Of a DNA stretch of 64,000 nucleotides, positions 12,401 through 21,143 are shown one piece after another (positions within the stretch are counted from its first letter, which is position 1; each line of letters starts with the position of its first letter). The position numbers and the translations under genes are program-made. The stretch is taken from assembly GCA_013407085.1 (NCBI GenBank), contig JACCGJ010018622.1, positions 1-64,000 on the forward strand, read 5' to 3'. The DNA comes from Atriophallophorus winterbourni (taxonomy: Eukaryota; Platyhelminthes; Trematoda; Plagiorchiida; Microphallidae). The notes beneath the pieces were generated by a model. That model had not been told where the DNA came from and searched no databases. It saw only the letters and a list, made by a program, of their open reading frames with translations.

Positions 12401-15260
12401 CGTGAAATTAAATAAACGAAGAAGGAAATAAGAGCAAACCGGTGCAGTGCAATAAAATTGTACAGGGTCAATACGTCTAATGTTGAAAAAGCGTTGATTT
12501 AAACCGATTTAAGCAAGTGAAAACTAAACAGTACAAGCAGATTTAAAACAAGGTGGAATGATTTAAAACAGATAGAAAACAACGGAGTACCTATCTATAT
12601 ATTGAGAGGCTTGTCCAAGACAAAAAAACTGAATTAAAATAATAGAGATCAAGCAGGTGAGATAATTGTACCTAAACAAACGAACCTTTTGCTCAAGAAG
12701 AAGACACACTAATATCCTCAGAGTTCTAGCAATTCCAAGCAATTGTATAGGGAGATGAACTGGAAAATCAGCCAACGGTAGGCGGGATTTATCCGGCATC
12801 GCGAACACAAGCGGCCTCATTAAACTTTTCGGTTGAACGTAAACCTGAGATTACGAAACGGAATTGTTAAAAATATAATCATTCGTTTGGCATACCACTT
12901 ATAGTAACGGAGAGAACGTTGGCAAAAATTCTGATACATGGGAAATTTTACAGTAAAGAGTTTGTAACGAATCTATGATCGGGACTAAGTTTCAATGTTC
13001 ATTAAGTTAACTCTGTATTACTAGTACAAATCGAAATGATAAGGAAGTAGAGCTATACAGGTCATGGATTACTGACACAACATTCTTTTACTACATTCTG
13101 GGTCTGGGCAAACTGGCAGTATCTTAGCCCACGCACTGCTCCTAACTATGCGCCAGTTTGTCTGGTTTCAGGTTTGCGATTACATACATACATACATACA
13201 CGGATGTGCAATCGTGCAGGATTTCTGTGCAGTAGGGCTACCAACGTGCTAAATTGATTGACCAACGGTTGTGAGTTGCATGCTGAAACACACTGGAGTT
13301 TCACTACCATTTCTATTTCCCCTCATATCTATCTAGGCCTGTATGTATGGATGAATGAAATCACAAGCCTGATCCAGGCAAAGTACCGCGGTCATAAACT
13401 GCACACAACCATGGGAACTTAACACGGTGCTAACATCGTGGTTTTACCACCAAACAGGGATAGTGCTGCACAAAAGCAAAGGTTGTAAACCTTCAGCAAC
13501 TGAATATATTCCTCTTAGGACTATTCTAGTGGGCACAGAGAAATACGACAATTTGAATAATCAATGTTCCAATATTCACGAGCAATGTACATTGGAACTA
13601 AAGAAGTTACTGTATTATTATAAAATACAGATGGCCATGCTAAGTGTTCAAAGATGAAATTAAGTTAACATGTGGGCTAAGATACTGTCAGGTTGCCCAG
13701 GTCTAGACAGATAAAGGTAAATGATAAAAGAATCAGCAGTGAGACTCCAGAGCGTTTTCGCATGCAGCTCACTACGGGTGGCAAATCACTTTAGCACGGT
13801 GTTGGGTGCGCAGTACAAAAATGATGCACCATTGCACATCCGTGCATATCTAGGCCTGGGCAGCCTCATAGTAACTTAGCCCACGTGCAATCACTGACTG
13901 TAAGGCACTACGCCTGGATCAGGCTTGTGCTTTCATACCATACATACATGCATACATACAGGCATACATATAGCCTGGGCAGATTAATCGTGAGACATTC
14001 TCCATCCTGCTAGTAAACTGTAATCTTGAAATTTCTTCCGTAATATTGTTTCTACGATCCAAGACTGTCCGAGTCGACGACCCGCTTCACAACATTTAAA
14101 ACTGCAAGGATGGCTTCGAAATTCAAGATGTCAGGCTGTCTTTAGCATTTTACACCATTCCTATTTGTATTCAGTTCTATGGTTTTTTCATTCATCAGGA
14201 TAAAAGGGTCAGCGTTTGTTCGTCTTGAATGTAACACTTGATCAAATCGTACCACGAAAATTACGTTCCTTCAAACGTATGGCTGCCTAGCACACACATT
14301 CAAAGAAATAGTGCCTATCAGAGAGGTTACAGACCGTAGAAACTAATTTAGAACAATTTTATAAGTACAACTGAAACGTGGTGCAATTTATATACCTAGA
14401 CATAACGAAGGATGGTAACGAAAACGTACCTGGACACAACTTTTGCCCGGAATCGGTGCCGGCGCGCTCAACAGTCGGATTATCCACGTTTCTATCTCTC
14501 GGACACATCGTGTCACAACCGGTGAACTGACCGATCGGACAGCACCGGTTAGCGTTTCCCAGACAGTTTCACTTATGAAATGTAAAATTTTTAGGCAATC
14601 AGTATGTGGAACAATAGAAATATTAGAAAAATGTTCAAATTTTTGTAAATAATACCTTGTGGGTGACTTCAAGTGACTTTTCTCGTTACACTTTTGAATA
14701 AGCATATGCAGAAAATCCAAGATCCAGCGAAATTTGGCGAAAAACGGGTGATGTGTAACGATACATAAAGAGGTCAAAGTATGAGTGTACATGGAAAATG
14801 AAAACGGCAACGGAGAGTGGCGCTCCATCTCTGCGGTATCTGGAAGCGATTCCTGAGATCCCGTTACGCAAGAAGTATCACATTGCAAGGAAGCACTAAA
14901 ATCAGATTCCTGCTGCCGGAGATCAACGCCACGCTGAATTGGGCGGAAAAAATTCAGACTAATACCATAACGTATTTTTCCAGATTCTTTATCGGTCAGA
15001 GTAAACACGAAAGACACTGGTGAACGCCCGGATGTGGTTTTACTCAAGCGCGAACGATTGACGTTGTAGCAACCTTCTGGTTGACAAAACATAGCAATGT
15101 CGGGTGGCAATATGAAGTCCTCATAGTCACAAGGGGGAAACCGATTCAAGATAATTGGGGACTGTACCGATGAGCCATAACGATTAGTTGATAGAGATCC
15201 GACCAAAACAACATAATCTAGCAACCTGGGACAATATTCATCCATGTTTGGCGAGCACAT
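87..15260 (-). CDS. MADD: MADD (MAP kinase-activating death domain / DENN protein), 5' part, at least 9 exons, continues off the left edge
   Basis: Family role: MADD/DENN/Rab3-GEP proteins are cytoplasmic guanine-nucleotide exchange factors for Rab3/Rab27 and adaptors for TNF-receptor and MAPK signalling. Seen: nine blocks in order on the minus strand match vertebrate MADD from its N-terminus. The first holds [13 protein letters not shown] and FCQPEGC (uDENN). The middle blocks hold [33 protein letters not shown] and [11 protein letters not shown] (cDENN). The last hold [16 protein letters not shown] and ELIGD (dDENN). Exons: 15260-14656, 14571-14430, 12844-12686, 12091-11960, 10135-10022, 9988-9908, 7216-7061, 4582-4424, 421-87. 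Introns are 84, 1585, 594, 1824, 33, 2691, 2478 and 4002 nt, all GT-AG. Exons 1-8 give 516 codons with no stop. The family is usually well over 1,400 residues, so the C-terminal half lies outside the window. Oddities: exon 9 needs two 1-nt shifts, and intron 7 holds a decayed copy of exon 7. Identity is sure; splice positions were read by eye. Confidence 0.93.
640..815 (-). mobile_element. RTE-A LINE, 3' fragment
   Basis: Plus-strand wording such as GGATTAGCCGGCTTCATT and GAGATCGTTGCAGATCGTGA repeats the 3' end of the long-frame RTE copy at 17381-18730 with small indels. The translation ([15 protein letters not shown]) is frameshifted. It is a decayed 3' piece. Confidence 0.75.
2083..2390. 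mobile_element. Two copies of the CATA-tailed SINE in inverted orientation
   Basis: 2083-2265 is a plus-orientation copy lacking its tail. 2270-2390 is the 5' part of a second copy on the other strand. Arms such as CTCATATCTGTCTAGGCCTG (2201-2220) and CCTAGACAGATATGAG (2291-2306) would pair into a long hairpin. Confidence 0.85.
3080..3910 (-). mobile_element. RTE-like 3'-region remains
   Basis: About 3780-3900 (GTCCTGGAGGATGAGTCGCC, then GGTCTTGGGAATTTGGGTAC) repeats a segment at 16360-16430. Its reverse complement at about 7900-7965 ends in an AAGT-rich tail as RTE elements do. 3080-3550 resembles 16440-16880 only weakly and has no intact frame. Confidence 0.5.
3990..4275 (-). mobile_element. 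Third LINE family (C), reverse-transcriptase C-terminal remnant
   Basis: Minus-strand frames give wording like [18 protein letters not shown] and [17 protein letters not shown], weakly matching the region after the RT catalytic core in the LINE family also seen at 11010-11770 and 41690-43930. Stops and shifts throughout. Confidence 0.45.
4424..4582 (-). CDS. MADD: MADD exon 8 (dDENN)
   Basis: Acceptor TTTCACACAG, then [30 protein letters not shown] and FMKSRPRL, ending MLGRTQ at donor ACGCAA|GTAAGT. It is 53 codons, phase 0 at both ends. It matches human FFNSANVLQGFQMHTRTLRL and onward to ARTQ. Confidence 0.95.
5140..5530 (-). mobile_element. LINE family C, 3' end remnant
   Basis: The minus-strand frame reads [19 protein letters not shown] and [20 protein letters not shown]. 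It parallels the end of the LINE at 43800-43930 (the short Cys/His cluster followed by the closing stretch) and the fragment at 55900-56260. No intact frame. Confidence 0.5.
5655..5771 (-). pseudogene. Decayed duplicate of MADD exon 7
   Basis: In intron 7 the minus strand reads [19 protein letters not shown] then YNPLEYIT followed by a TAA stop (5680-5678). This matches exon 7 residues [19 protein letters not shown] and [10 protein letters not shown] in the same order and frame. An acceptor-like TTTGCAG precedes it, but the phase would no longer fit, and the homology to the 3' end (SMAIRVAM) is lost. I infer an old tandem exon duplication, possibly once a mutually exclusive exon, now unable to code. 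A read-through or regulated poison exon is less likely but not excluded. Confidence 0.8.
5923..6157 (-). mobile_element. CATA-tailed SINE, complete copy with 8-bp target duplication
   Basis: Minus-orientation copy of about 235 bp. On the plus strand it starts with the reversed tail (TGTATGTATGAAATCACAAG) and ends at the head (GCACATCTGTG). TGGCCGTA occurs just before it (5915-5922) and just after it (6158-6165), as expected of a target-site duplication made by LINE machinery. Confidence 0.85.
7061..7216 (-). CDS. MADD: MADD exon 7 (dDENN start)
   Basis: Acceptor CACACTGCAG, then [34 protein letters not shown] and MAIRVAM, ending at donor GCTATG|GTACGT. It is 52 codons, phase 0 at both ends. 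It aligns with human [21 protein letters not shown]. A decayed second copy lies about 1.4 kb downstream in the gene direction (5655-5771). Confidence 0.92.
7770..9566 (+). mobile_element. RTE-A LINE, degenerate copy with endonuclease and start of RT
   Basis: Near 7780 the plus strand shows the endonuclease start ([19 protein letters not shown]). Beyond 7985 come [19 protein letters not shown] and [18 protein letters not shown], with many stops. The last part, [11 protein letters not shown] then [15 protein letters not shown], matches the RT of the copy at 17381-18730 and breaks off after [11 protein letters not shown]. About 7860-7980 is interrupted by an RTE 3'-end piece with an AAGT-type tail. 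Confidence 0.8.
8232..8284 (-). mobile_element. SINE 3'-end scrap inside the RTE copy
   Basis: AATGTATGAAAGCACAAGCC followed by TGATTCAGGCAAAGTGCCGC is only the last 50 bp of the SINE. It looks like a heavily 5'-truncated insertion into the LINE endonuclease region. Confidence 0.8.
9908..9988 (-). CDS. MADD: MADD exon 6
   Basis: Acceptor TTTTCGCCCAG, then [17 protein letters not shown] and NNLVRQIQC, ending at donor TGT|GTAAGT. It is 27 codons, phase 0 at both ends. It corresponds to the human region NAEVLPILPEPESLELKKHL. Confidence 0.88.
10022..10135 (-). CDS. MADD: MADD exon 5 (cDENN)
   Basis: Acceptor TTTGTTTCAG, then [18 protein letters not shown] and [16 protein letters not shown], ending at donor CAAGAG|GTATGT. 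It is 38 codons, phase 0 at both ends. The next intron (10021-9989) is only 33 nt. Confidence 0.95.
10704..10951 (+). mobile_element. CATA-tailed SINE, full-length
   Basis: Head CACGGATGTGCAATCGTGCA, middle CATATCTGTCTAGGCCTGGA, then GTGCGGCACTTTGCCTGGAT and an imperfect tail (TTTCATACAAACATATACAT). About 245 bp. Confidence 0.9.
11005..11770 (+). mobile_element. LINE family C, RT C-terminal region
   Basis: About 11010-11110 reads [19 protein letters not shown] in the area of the RT catalytic segment. 11210-11230 reads HFTYLGSTI. 11507-11735 reads [20 protein letters not shown] and [13 protein letters not shown], like the common LINE stretch ISWQDKVTNADVL. Frame breaks between blocks. No host function. 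Confidence 0.7.
11960..12091 (-). CDS. MADD: MADD exon 4 (cDENN)
   Basis: Encodes [18 protein letters not shown] and [17 protein letters not shown], ending DAEQ at donor GAGCAA|GTGAG. It is 44 codons, phase 0 at both ends. The IPLLPPCM stretch is the most conserved part of cDENN in this family. Confidence 0.95.
12092..12685 (-). other. MADD intron 3, no recognisable content
   Basis: AT-rich, with GTTCGT donor and TCCAATCAG acceptor on the minus strand. I see no repeat or coding homology. Confidence 0.6.
12686..12844 (-). CDS. MADD: MADD exon 3 (cDENN)
   Basis: The acceptor AATCTCAG precedes GTT TAC GTT. The exon encodes [18 protein letters not shown] and [18 protein letters not shown], ending EQK at donor AAAAG|GTTCG. 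It is 53 codons and phase 0 at both ends. It aligns with the human stretch FALPDPSRFTLVDFPLHLP. Confidence 0.93.
13101..13197 (+). mobile_element. CATA-tailed SINE, 3' half
   Basis: GGTCTGGGCAAACTGGCAGT, CAGTTTGTCTGGTTTCAGG and a TACATACATACATACA tail. The 5' half is missing. The head of the next SINE abuts the tail directly. Confidence 0.85.
13198..13970 (+). mobile_element. CATA-tailed SINE split by another SINE
   Basis: The 5' half (13198-13341) ends ATCTAGGCCTG. The 3' half (13848-13970) begins with the same ATCTAGGCCTG and runs to a CATACATACA tail. The 11-bp repeat is the target duplication of the inner copy. Confidence 0.88.
13342..13847 (-). mobile_element. Inner SINE carrying a 267-bp insert
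   Basis: A complete minus-orientation copy: tail side 13342-13404, head side 13672-13847 (ends GCACATCCGTGCAT). 13405-13671 (267 bp, AT-rich) is foreign to the SINE and matches nothing else I recognise here. Confidence 0.85.
14430..14571 (-). CDS. MADD: MADD exon 2
   Basis: Encodes [11 protein letters not shown] and [19 protein letters not shown], matching human MADD (REIEAWIYRLL region). The preceding intron, 14655-14572, is 84 nt (28 codons) with no in-frame stop. It starts GTATTATT and ends CATAAG, so retention would simply add 28 residues. The residues it would add are rich in F, I, L and K and have no counterpart in the family, so I treat it as an intron. The donor after GTC CAG is phase 0. 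Confidence 0.87.
14656..15260 (-). CDS. MADD: MADD exon 1 (start codon, uDENN)
   Basis: ATG at 15260-15258 begins [19 protein letters not shown] second in-frame Met (residue 6) lies nearer to where the human protein starts and could be used instead. The core [18 protein letters not shown] matches human MADD closely. It is followed by a low-similarity linker and then [14 protein letters not shown]. The donor ACAAG|GTATT ends the exon after two bases of a codon (phase 2). I saw no clear TATA box upstream. Confidence 0.92.
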
Positions 15261-16215
15261 ATTATGAATTCCAATAAAAGTTATTTCCCAGATGACTCAT
15301 TGCCGACCTGAAATTGAAACCGTTGGATCCTGTTAAAAAATTTAGCAAACAACCAGTTTGACAAAAAATGTAGCTGTCATCATTCACCTGTGATTTTTAA
15401 GTATCTATGCAAAACATAGCAACACGACTAAATTCGCACTCACACACAATCATATGTTCAACGATTTGTATCTATATGCGCGATCACAAGCCTGGGACAC
15501 AGCGTAGCACAAAATCTATGCACGGACTTTGATAATCTCAGGTTCCTCATGTGTAAACCGACACAAAGAAGAAACGAATGAGGCTGAGATTGAAGCGTGC
15601 TCTCGCATCCTGCTTTTTAGCATCGATAATAGGTTGAGGACGGCATTACTAATTGAGTTTAAATCAAATAAAAATATTGAGACTAATAGGAAAATCAGAC
15701 ATTAGATATATAATTCAATGTGAACGGAAATCGGAGGTAATCAGTTGCATCGCGTTCGAACGGCAGCGTTAGACACCTGGCCAGTATATCGGATACTTAT
15801 ATTATGCCTAGGCATCAATGATCAAACTTCACATCTAACATCCATAAAGCAGTACAATGCGGACTGCTACTGGTAGATAAATTGACCTTGAGTAAATCGC
15901 GCGTGCAGATTCAGCATTGGCAGACGGGCCACATAAGCCCTGACTCAAATTGAATGAAACTGAACCTGAAGATAAACGAGAACTCGTAGATCGCTCCTAG
16001 GAGATCCGAACTCAACCCCAACATACTAGACAAAATCACGAACGCAAAAGCAAAAGTCAATCCAGGTATTTTTGCCGTCCAGAATGGTAAAAAACTCACT
16101 GAGACCGCGTTGGAAACCACAAATGCTTTCGCGATTTATTACGATGTGAGTATTCAGTCGACTCAAGACTCGAGACATTGGGCGAAATTTTGATAAATCC
16201 AGTCAATTCCTCAAA
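15261..16215. other. MADD upstream region
   Basis: No clear promoter motif. About 15480-15640 is a diverged SINE relative (ATCACAAGCCTGGGACACAG, then GCGTGCTCTCGCATCCTGC). About 15752-15890 is an RTE-A fragment on the minus strand (TATATCGGATACTTATATTA, then AAAGCAGTACAATGCGGACT), parallel to 17755-17900. The rest is unassigned. Confidence 0.55.
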
Positions 16216-16900
16216 CTAAATGTAAAAAATCATCAGGCGCGGATGGCATCACACCGTATGTGCTCAGGTTCTGTCATCGTCAGCTTTCCAGCATGTTCAA
16301 CTATTCGATGCTTAAGGGAGTGGTACTCGCTTTGGCGGTACTTACTTTTGTGCGACTATCTCCTCCTGGAGGATGAGTCGGTTTCAATGAAGGTTCTTGG
16401 GAATTTGAGTACAAAGCGGCGTCCCCAGCTCCACTCGGCGTTTATTCGAGTCAGCTTCTCTAGCCTTTGCACAGCCAAGTGCGACCTACAAGGCAGCAGG
16501 GAGTTGCCAGAAAGAGGTGGTCTACCATATTCTGTTTCAGATTTTTCCTCAGGGTTTTCTCCCGAAGCCTTTCCCGCAATCGGGCGTCCCGCAAAGCAGC
16601 GGAGGTTTAAAATCAGGGTTTTCCTTTCCTTAGATGAAATGCCATCCCATGCTAACGAGCTCCATCTGCCCGAAGCAAACTGGTTTTCAGGCGCCAGTCA
16701 CTCGACCTCGCCCATTCTCCTGTTGGTAAAAGCAGTTCCGCCGGGCTCGGTGAGCCACTCGTGCAGGCCAGAAGCTGGACTTGGTTGTCAGTGGCTATTT
16801 GAGACGCATGCCATATGGAAGCATTTCATAAACAGTGGGAGCTTATCCCCACTGCCACCCCCGGCTATGACAACCTTCGGCGGTACAAACACAAACAAAA
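16215..16900. mobile_element. LINE remains: RT scrap (+) and RTE 3'-region repeat (-)
   Basis: 16220-16310 reads KSSGADGITPYVLRFCHRQL, the conserved start of LINE RTs. From about 16340 the sequence repeats the RTE 3'-end segment also seen near 3800 and 7900 (CTCCTCCTGGAGGATGAGTC). A 242-codon open frame crosses this junction by chance. Confidence 0.6.
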
Positions 16901-16917
16901 CAGAACCTCCTTTCGAT

Positions 16918-17159
16918 GCACAGATGTGCAATCGTTTAGTACTTTGTGCTGTTTGTCTAACGCCGTGCTAAATTGATTGGCCAGAGGTAGCGAGCTGCAT
17001 GTTGAAACGGGCTGGATTCTCACTACTATTTCCTATTCTTTTTTCTTCCCCATATTTGTCTAGGCATGGGCAACCTGACAGTATCTTAGCCCACGTGCAG
17101 TCGCTAGCTGTGCGGCACTTTGCCTGGATCAGGCTTGTGCTTTCATACCATACATACAA
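16918..17159 (+). mobile_element. CATA-tailed SINE, full-length
   Basis: Head CAGATGTGCAATCG, middle GGCAACCTGACAGTATCTTA, tail TTTCATACCATACATACAA. It abuts the truncated 5' edge of a CR1-like LINE. Confidence 0.9.
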
Positions 17160-20100
17160 GGGAGTGTTACCGAAGGATTGGAGGCTTTGAGAATTACACA
17201 TCCTCAAATTATCGTCCCGTCACACTATTATCTGTTATTGGTAAGGTCATGGAACGTATAATCTCGGAAAGAATAGTTGCACATATTGAATTGCGTAATT
17301 TGTTTTCGACAGCGCAGCATGGATTTCGATCTCATCGCCCTTGTCTAACAAATCTTCTCATAGCGTTAGACGAATGTACGAACTTACTTTACTCTACTTT
17401 TGTGCGTCTGGCTCCACGGGTGGATTAGCTGGCTTCATTATGTCTCGGATCGCACCAGCCCACGAACGTCGATCGGAGGCGAGATCGTTGCAGATCGTGA
17501 TCCAGTCTCGTTCCCACCTGCGAACTCCGTAGACGGTACGCAGACCCAGGGTGTCTACATCCTCCTTCACAGTTGACAGCCAGGTTTTCACTTGACCACC
17601 TTGCCGCCGACGCCAGGTGCGAACGGGTTTGGGGTCGAGGACGAGTTTTGGAAGTGCTGTGTCTGTCTTTCGGAGGACGTGGCCAAACCATTGCAGCCTT
17701 CGCCGTTGTATGTGAGCGGAAAGTGGAGATAGTCCGCTGCAACGCTCTCGTACGGCTGCGTTAGATACTCGGTCAGTATATCGGATGCCCAAGATTACCC
17801 TGAGGCACCAATGGTCGAACACTTCTAATGTGCGTACATCCTGTGACCTTAAAGGCCATGTCTCGCATCCGTAAAGCAGTACAGGGCGGATCGCTGCTTG
17901 ATAAACACGCGTCTTAGTTTTTAGGCTGATCCCGGGCTTGCGCCAAAGGGTGCCCTTCAACTGCAAAAACGCATTACGAGCACGATCGACCCTTAACTTC
18001 ACTTCATCTTTCGCCTGACCATTGGGCAATATACTTGAGCCGAGGTATTTGAAGACTGGAACGTATTCAATCGGACAACCCTGGACGCGAAGTGGCTGGA
18101 TGCCTGGTGTGTCGGTATAAAAAAATGCCTTGGTTTTAGCCGCGTTTATCTCAAGACCGACTTTCGCGGCAGTGGCACTAATGCGGTCTAAAACGCTTTG
18201 CAGCATTTCGGTATTGTCGCCCAGAACGACTATATCGTCAGCGTAGTCAAGGTCGGAAATCCATAGATCCGTTGAAATTTGCACCCCTTGATAGTCTGTT
18301 AACGCCTGGTTCATTATCCAGTCTACGACATAGTTAAACATAACCGGCGATAGCGGGCAACCTTGCCTGACTCCTGTGTGCAAGTTAAATTCACGCGATT
18401 CTTCACCGTAGACACGAACCCGTGCCCTTGTAGAGCTGTAATAGGCTCTGATTAGGTTGACGAGCTTTAATGGAACCCCATCCGATAGCATGATGTCCCA
18501 TAAACAACCACGGTCTACGGAGTCGAAGGCGGCGCGGAAGTCAATAAAGCAAGCTATCGTTTGCTGTTGATACCGTGCACGGTGCTCGAGGATCCTGCGT
18601 AAAGTAAATATTTGATCTACGCAACCCATCCCAGGGCGAAATCCACCTTGGTTAACTCTGGTGCGCAGATTTCTTTCGGCGGAGAACCGATTAAGCAGGA
18701 GCGTTGCAAACACTTTAGCAGCGGTGTCGATTAGACTTATTATAGAAGTTCTTGCTTTCGCGTCTGTTACTTAGACATTTTTAAGGCTTTTGACAGAGTC
18801 AATCACCATTTGCTTCTTCAAAAACTGATGCTTTTAGGAATATGTGAACCACTCCTCTCATGGTTGTGCGACTACCTGTCAGATCGCCACGCCCGAGTTA
18901 AAGTAAACGGAGTGCTATCTCAAATGTTCAAAACCATCAACGGAGTCACAGAAGGGTCCGTGTTAGGCCAGCTCCTCTTTCAAAGATACATATACTTCCC
19001 CCATCATGTCATCCCAAATGGTTCTGTTTGCGGATGATATGAAAATTTGGACGCAAATTACTTTTAAGAAGAAGAAATTGGCTTTATTCATATAAACGAA
19101 TTTTCAGCAGTTACAAAAATTTCACCAAATAATTTAAAACAAATTGACCGACAGGTACCGATATCAATTTGTCGACTGTACGATGTTTCTTTTCCGTCTT
19201 GATTGATGATATCCACATGTGATCCAGTTTATTAACAAATGGTGTAACCAAAAGTTTTGAGACAAAAGTGTCACAACAATTCCCGGTATCTCGTAATTCG
19301 TTCTGCAGATGATTGTAAGAAACTGCAAACGGGTTTGGATAACGTGTCAAATTGGGCGGCCATGAATGATATGACATTCAACATGCGGAAAAGTAAGATA
19401 GTCCACCTTGGCAATAATGTTCCTTGGACATATCGATTGGGAACTGAAAACTTGAGATGGAGCTCGTTCGAAAAAGATCTTGAAATATGGATTAGCGGAA
19501 ACCTGAAGAGCACGGTGCACTGTCAGAATAGGCCAACAGATTGATAGGTATCTGTTGAAGAATATTTGTAAGATTCTCGCTGTTAACGTTACCAAGGATA
19601 ATGAATGTCTACCTTCGCCCTACGACGGAGTATGCGGTAGAGGTCTGGGCTCCTTGACTGCGAAAAGACATTGCTCTCTTTAATACAATCTATCACAGAG
19701 CAACAAAGTTGGTGATTAGACTTCGCAATGTTCCATACAACGCAAGATTGCAACGTCTGGGTCTATGTGACTTCATCCAAAGGAGGATACGACGCTATAT
19801 TATTCTGACATATGGAATTGTGTCTACCGATGGACATCCACTAAAACACTTGTTTGATGTGTGTGATGGGAAAGTGACACCCGGACATAACTTATCCTTT
19901 TACGTCCCAAGTTCCCGTATTGATTGTCGGCGCCATTTTTGCTATATTTCTTTGTAATTTCTTACCCCAACATGTGGTGGACTCTCCTTGCCTGGCTGTG
20001 TTTAGAGCGAAATTGGGGTTACACATGCTAAAGAATATCATTCGTGAGCCTTATATTTGATGTTTTCTATTCCTTTTATACTATTATATTTGTCACATTT
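17160..20100 (+). mobile_element. CR1-like LINE, 5'-truncated and split by an RTE
   Basis: Left part 17160-17371 carries NYRPVTLLSVIGKVMERII and QHGFRSHRPCLTNLL (RT). The right part from 18731 carries DIFKAFDRVNHHLLLQKL, LVTEGSVLGQ-like wording and LFADDMKIW around the catalytic ADD. It then has the C-terminal stretch to about 20100 with stops and shifts. The element is inactive. The gap is exactly where the minus-strand RTE lies. Confidence 0.85.
17381..18730 (-). mobile_element. RTE-A LINE, 5'-truncated, with a long uninterrupted RT frame
   Basis: About 440 codons are open on the minus strand. They carry [50 protein letters not shown] and the catalytic LDYADDIVVLGDN. After these come LYGCETWPLRSQDVRTLEV and QRRRLQWFGHVLRK. 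The frame ends at 17394, followed by a short AGTAAAGTAAGT tail. The endonuclease is missing, so it cannot move on its own. TTAGAC at 17366-17371 and 18731-18736 may be the target duplication. It is the best preserved element in the window. Confidence 0.92.
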
Positions 20101-20143
20101 TCATTCATACCGTAATCCTGTGGTGTTGTAAAGTATTGACTTT

Positions 20144-20760
20144 TTAACCATAAATCCTTGGAAGCTTGTTCCAGAAGCTTACTGCTCTTTCACTGGAGAA
20201 GTGTTGCCTATGGTTCAGGCGATGTTGATTTTTCGCGAGGTTCATTTTATGCCCACTAGTTGAAGGTTTGATAGCTCGAGAAAACAGATTTTTACAACCC
20301 TCGTTGTCTGGGCCTTTCAGTATTTTGAACGTTTCTATTAGGTCACCCCGTAGACGCCGGCGTTGAAGTGAGAAGAGACATAAAGAAATAAGACGTTCCT
20401 CGTATGCTTTCTCATCCACACTTCCAACCATTTGGGTAGCCCGACGTTGGATGCCATCTAGTAGTAATATGCCTTTTTGGAAGAATAGGCTCCAGGCTTG
20501 CATGCTGTATTCTAAATGTGGCTTGACAATCGCGTATACAAGGGGATAAAAATTTTCGGCGATCTACATGACACAACAGATTCAAGCCCGAAGAGCTCTA
20601 CTCTAGCTCGTTTTGCAGACACTGCACATTGCGTAGCATATTTGAAATCCGTTGTCACGACTATACCTCAATCATTAACCTTCTGAATAGACTTAAAGTC
20701 GATCCTACCGCTATTTGCAGTTACTGTAATTTTGTCGACTGCTGCAGCCAACAGATCACG
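20144..20760 (-). mobile_element. CR1-like LINE, C-terminal part
   Basis: The minus frame reads HLEYSMQAWSLFFQKGILLL, IQRRATQMVGSVDEKAYEER and FSSERAVSFWNKLP, the typical post-RT end of CR1-group elements. The upstream part is lost. Confidence 0.8.
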
Positions 20761-21143
20761 TTTTTATAGGTCAGAAAAGATCCCCATCCTGTGACCGTTT
20801 AGATCAGTTCATTTCAGTTTGCAATGCAAATCAAGCGTCCGGGATTTTTTCAGTTTAATGCTGCAAAGAAGCACGCACCACTGATAAACTGTTTTTTTCT
20901 TATTGTTCGTTTTACATCGTCGATTAACCTGACGCCAAGAGATTTTGTTTGTTGTGTTTAAGGAGCACCTCCTTATAACCGACGCTGGAAAAATAAAAAA
21001 AGCGTTTGTTTCTTCATCATCGCGGCGAGAGGTCAGCTAAAGAAGAATTGCGTATTTAAACATAAGCTAGCATCCAATTTCTCCAAAGGATAACGTTTGT
21101 AAATGTGATCAACCTAATCTTCGATAGCAATAATAGGGAGCAC

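Larger units (their letters stand above)
12845..14429 (-). other. MADD intron 2 (1.6 kb): SINE cluster
   Basis: Two plus-orientation SINEs, the second split by a minus-orientation SINE, which itself carries a 267-bp insert (13101-13970). Flanks 12850-13100 and 13975-14425 show nothing recognisable. Confidence 0.75.

Noticed and set aside
13184..13198. Independent CATA microsatellite
   Set aside because: It is the 3' tail of a SINE copy, like the other CATA/TATG runs in the window.
16243..16971. 242-codon open frame on the plus strand
   Set aside because: It starts in a LINE RT scrap, crosses an RTE 3'-region repeat and ends in the head of a SINE. Those parts are antisense or non-coding elsewhere. 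No protein homology.
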